A program made the position numbers and the translations under genes. Of a stretch of 6,137 bases of DNA, positions 5,683 through 6,137 are shown in pieces (position 1 is the first letter of the stretch; every line of letters begins with the position of its first letter). The stretch lies in the NCBI GenBank assembly GCA_944326495.1, contig CALVEE010000125.1:1-6137 (forward strand), read 5' to 3'. The notes beneath the pieces are model-generated. The model was given only the letters and a program-made list of their open reading frames with translations. It was not told the DNA's origin and ran no database searches. The stretch is from Candidatus Gastranaerophilales bacterium (GTDB lineage Bacteria; Cyanobacteriota; Vampirovibrionia; Gastranaerophilales; Gastranaerophilaceae).

Positions 5683-5757
5683 ATTTCTCTTATACATAAA
5701 TTTCCGGCTTTTTTGAAGTTAAATTTTATGTCTAAAATAATAAAAAGTCGTTTGATG

Positions 5758-5796
5758 TGTGTCCGTTTTTGACACATTAATATATTAAACTTAAAT
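5758..5796 (+). promoter_or_regulatory. Promoter with operator-like inverted repeat
   Basis: A perfect -35, TTGACA (5769-5774), precedes TTAAAT (5791-5796) by 16 bases. TGTGTC (5758-5763) and GACACA (5771-5776) form an inverted repeat across the -35, a position suited to a repressor. The spacer contains the 12-base palindrome TTAATATATTAA (5777-5788). It would drive the small gene at 5829 and the gene after it. The regulator is unknown. Confidence 0.5.
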
Positions 5797-5828
5797 ATGT
5801 AAAAATGAAATTATAATGGAGTGTGAGT

Positions 5829-6062
5829 ATGAAGAAATTGAAGTTCTTAAAGATTATCAAAAACAGGATATCTTTTTTCATTGCAAGAAGGCGGAGACTG
5901 AATTCCTATTCAGCAGAAAGGAATTTAAAATATCTTAATCCAAAGCTATATGAAATGTATCAAAACCCGAAATTCAGGGAATGGATTGAAAATCTGGAAT
6001 TTGAATGTGAAGGCGGACTTATTGCCGGCGGCAAATTTGTACATAAAGATTTTAGACTGTAA
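5829..6062 (+). CDS. Small basic hypothetical protein (77 residues)
   Basis: I do not recognise this protein. The ATG at 5829 is preferred because GGAG (5818-5821) lies seven bases upstream; an in-frame GTG at 5823 is too close to that site. The N-terminal third is strongly basic and amphipathic (MKKLKFLKIIKNRISFF, then ARRRR at about 19-23). The rest is mixed and ends with EGGLIAGGKFVHKDFRL. There is no clear membrane segment or cysteine pair. Codon use fits the neighbours and the gene has its own promoter and ribosome binding site, so it is probably real. The next gene begins eight bases after its stop and its ribosome binding site overlaps the stop codon, so the two are probably translated from one mRNA. 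A nucleic-acid or membrane-surface role would fit the basic end but is speculation. Confidence 0.65.
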   Translation: MKKLKFLKIIKNRISFFIARRRRLNSYSAERNLKYLNPKLYEMYQNPKFREWIENLEFECEGGLIAGGKFVHKDFRL

Positions 6063-6070
6063 GGATAACT

Positions 6071-6137
6071 ATGGAAAACGAATTAAGATTTGAACGTATT
6101 TTGAATATAATCGACCTTATTATGACTATGCAATCCC
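6071..6137 (+). CDS. Start of a second gene in the operon (5' part only)
   Basis: An ATG at 6071 preceded by AGGA (6062-6065, five bases away) opens a frame that runs off the window after 22 codons: MENELRFERILNIIDLIMTM and two more. The helical, leucine/isoleucine-rich start resembles the first helix of some winged-helix regulators, such as WYL-domain proteins, but 22 residues do not allow a family call. Such a regulator would fit the operator-like repeat upstream. Confidence 0.6.
   Translation, partial: MENELRFERILNIIDLIMTMQS

Noticed and set aside
5490..5699. Plus-strand open frame of 69 codons starting in tRNA-Pro(GGG)
   Set aside because: It reads through the tRNA itself and then AT-rich gap sequence, with no ribosome binding site; GRGRRFKSCRS is a common artefact of tRNA translation.
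5812..5817. TATAAT directly before the GGAG of the 77-residue gene as its promoter
   Set aside because: A start from this box would fall at or just before the ATG and exclude the good ribosome binding site; the TTGACA-based promoter further up is more plausible.

Overview
The window is AT-rich chromosomal DNA of a bacterium with sigma-70-like promoters and GGAG/AGGA ribosome binding sites. The phosphoglycerate kinase, the ZupT-type transporter and the overall style (AT-rich genes, glycogen-synthase-like GT-B protein, surface-sugar glycosyltransferase) would fit a gut Gastranaerophilales (Melainabacteria)-type organism. That placement is an impression from protein character only; no marker in the window settles it.

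Layout. Positions 1-671 (minus) hold a ZIP-family metal transporter (zupT) whose C-terminus lies beyond the left edge. A 278-base gap follows, with a G/C-rich repeat-like element (about 724-832) and a hairpin that may end the next transcript. Positions 950-2134 (minus) hold a complete phosphoglycerate kinase (pgk) with a good promoter. Divergent from it, about 2233-3993 (plus) encodes a diverged GT-B protein of the glycogen/starch synthase type that seems to have lost the family's catalytic residues. It converges on, and overlaps by four bases, a GT-A (family 2-like) glycosyltransferase on the minus strand (3990-4934). That gene starts with GTG directly behind a run of eight G, a candidate slippage site.

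The most unusual part is 4999-5566. One promoter candidate precedes two tRNA-Pro genes (anticodons CGG and GGG). Immediately upstream of each tRNA lies a copy of one ~113-base element; the copies differ at two positions. Each element is preceded by a broken copy of nucleotides 1-11 of the tRNA it sits next to, including that tRNA's own leader. Each element ends in a 14-15 base reverse complement of the tRNA D-arm. This looks like two separate insertions of a small mobile or structured element at exactly the same point in two tRNA genes, with target duplications of about 20 and 27 bases that restored an intact tRNA downstream.

The right end (5758-6137) carries a promoter with an operator-like inverted repeat, an unrecognised 77-residue basic protein, and the first 22 codons of a tightly linked second gene. 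The protein-coding genes do not form one pathway: pgk is central metabolism, zupT metal uptake, and the two glycosyltransferase-fold genes probably concern polysaccharide or surface glycan.
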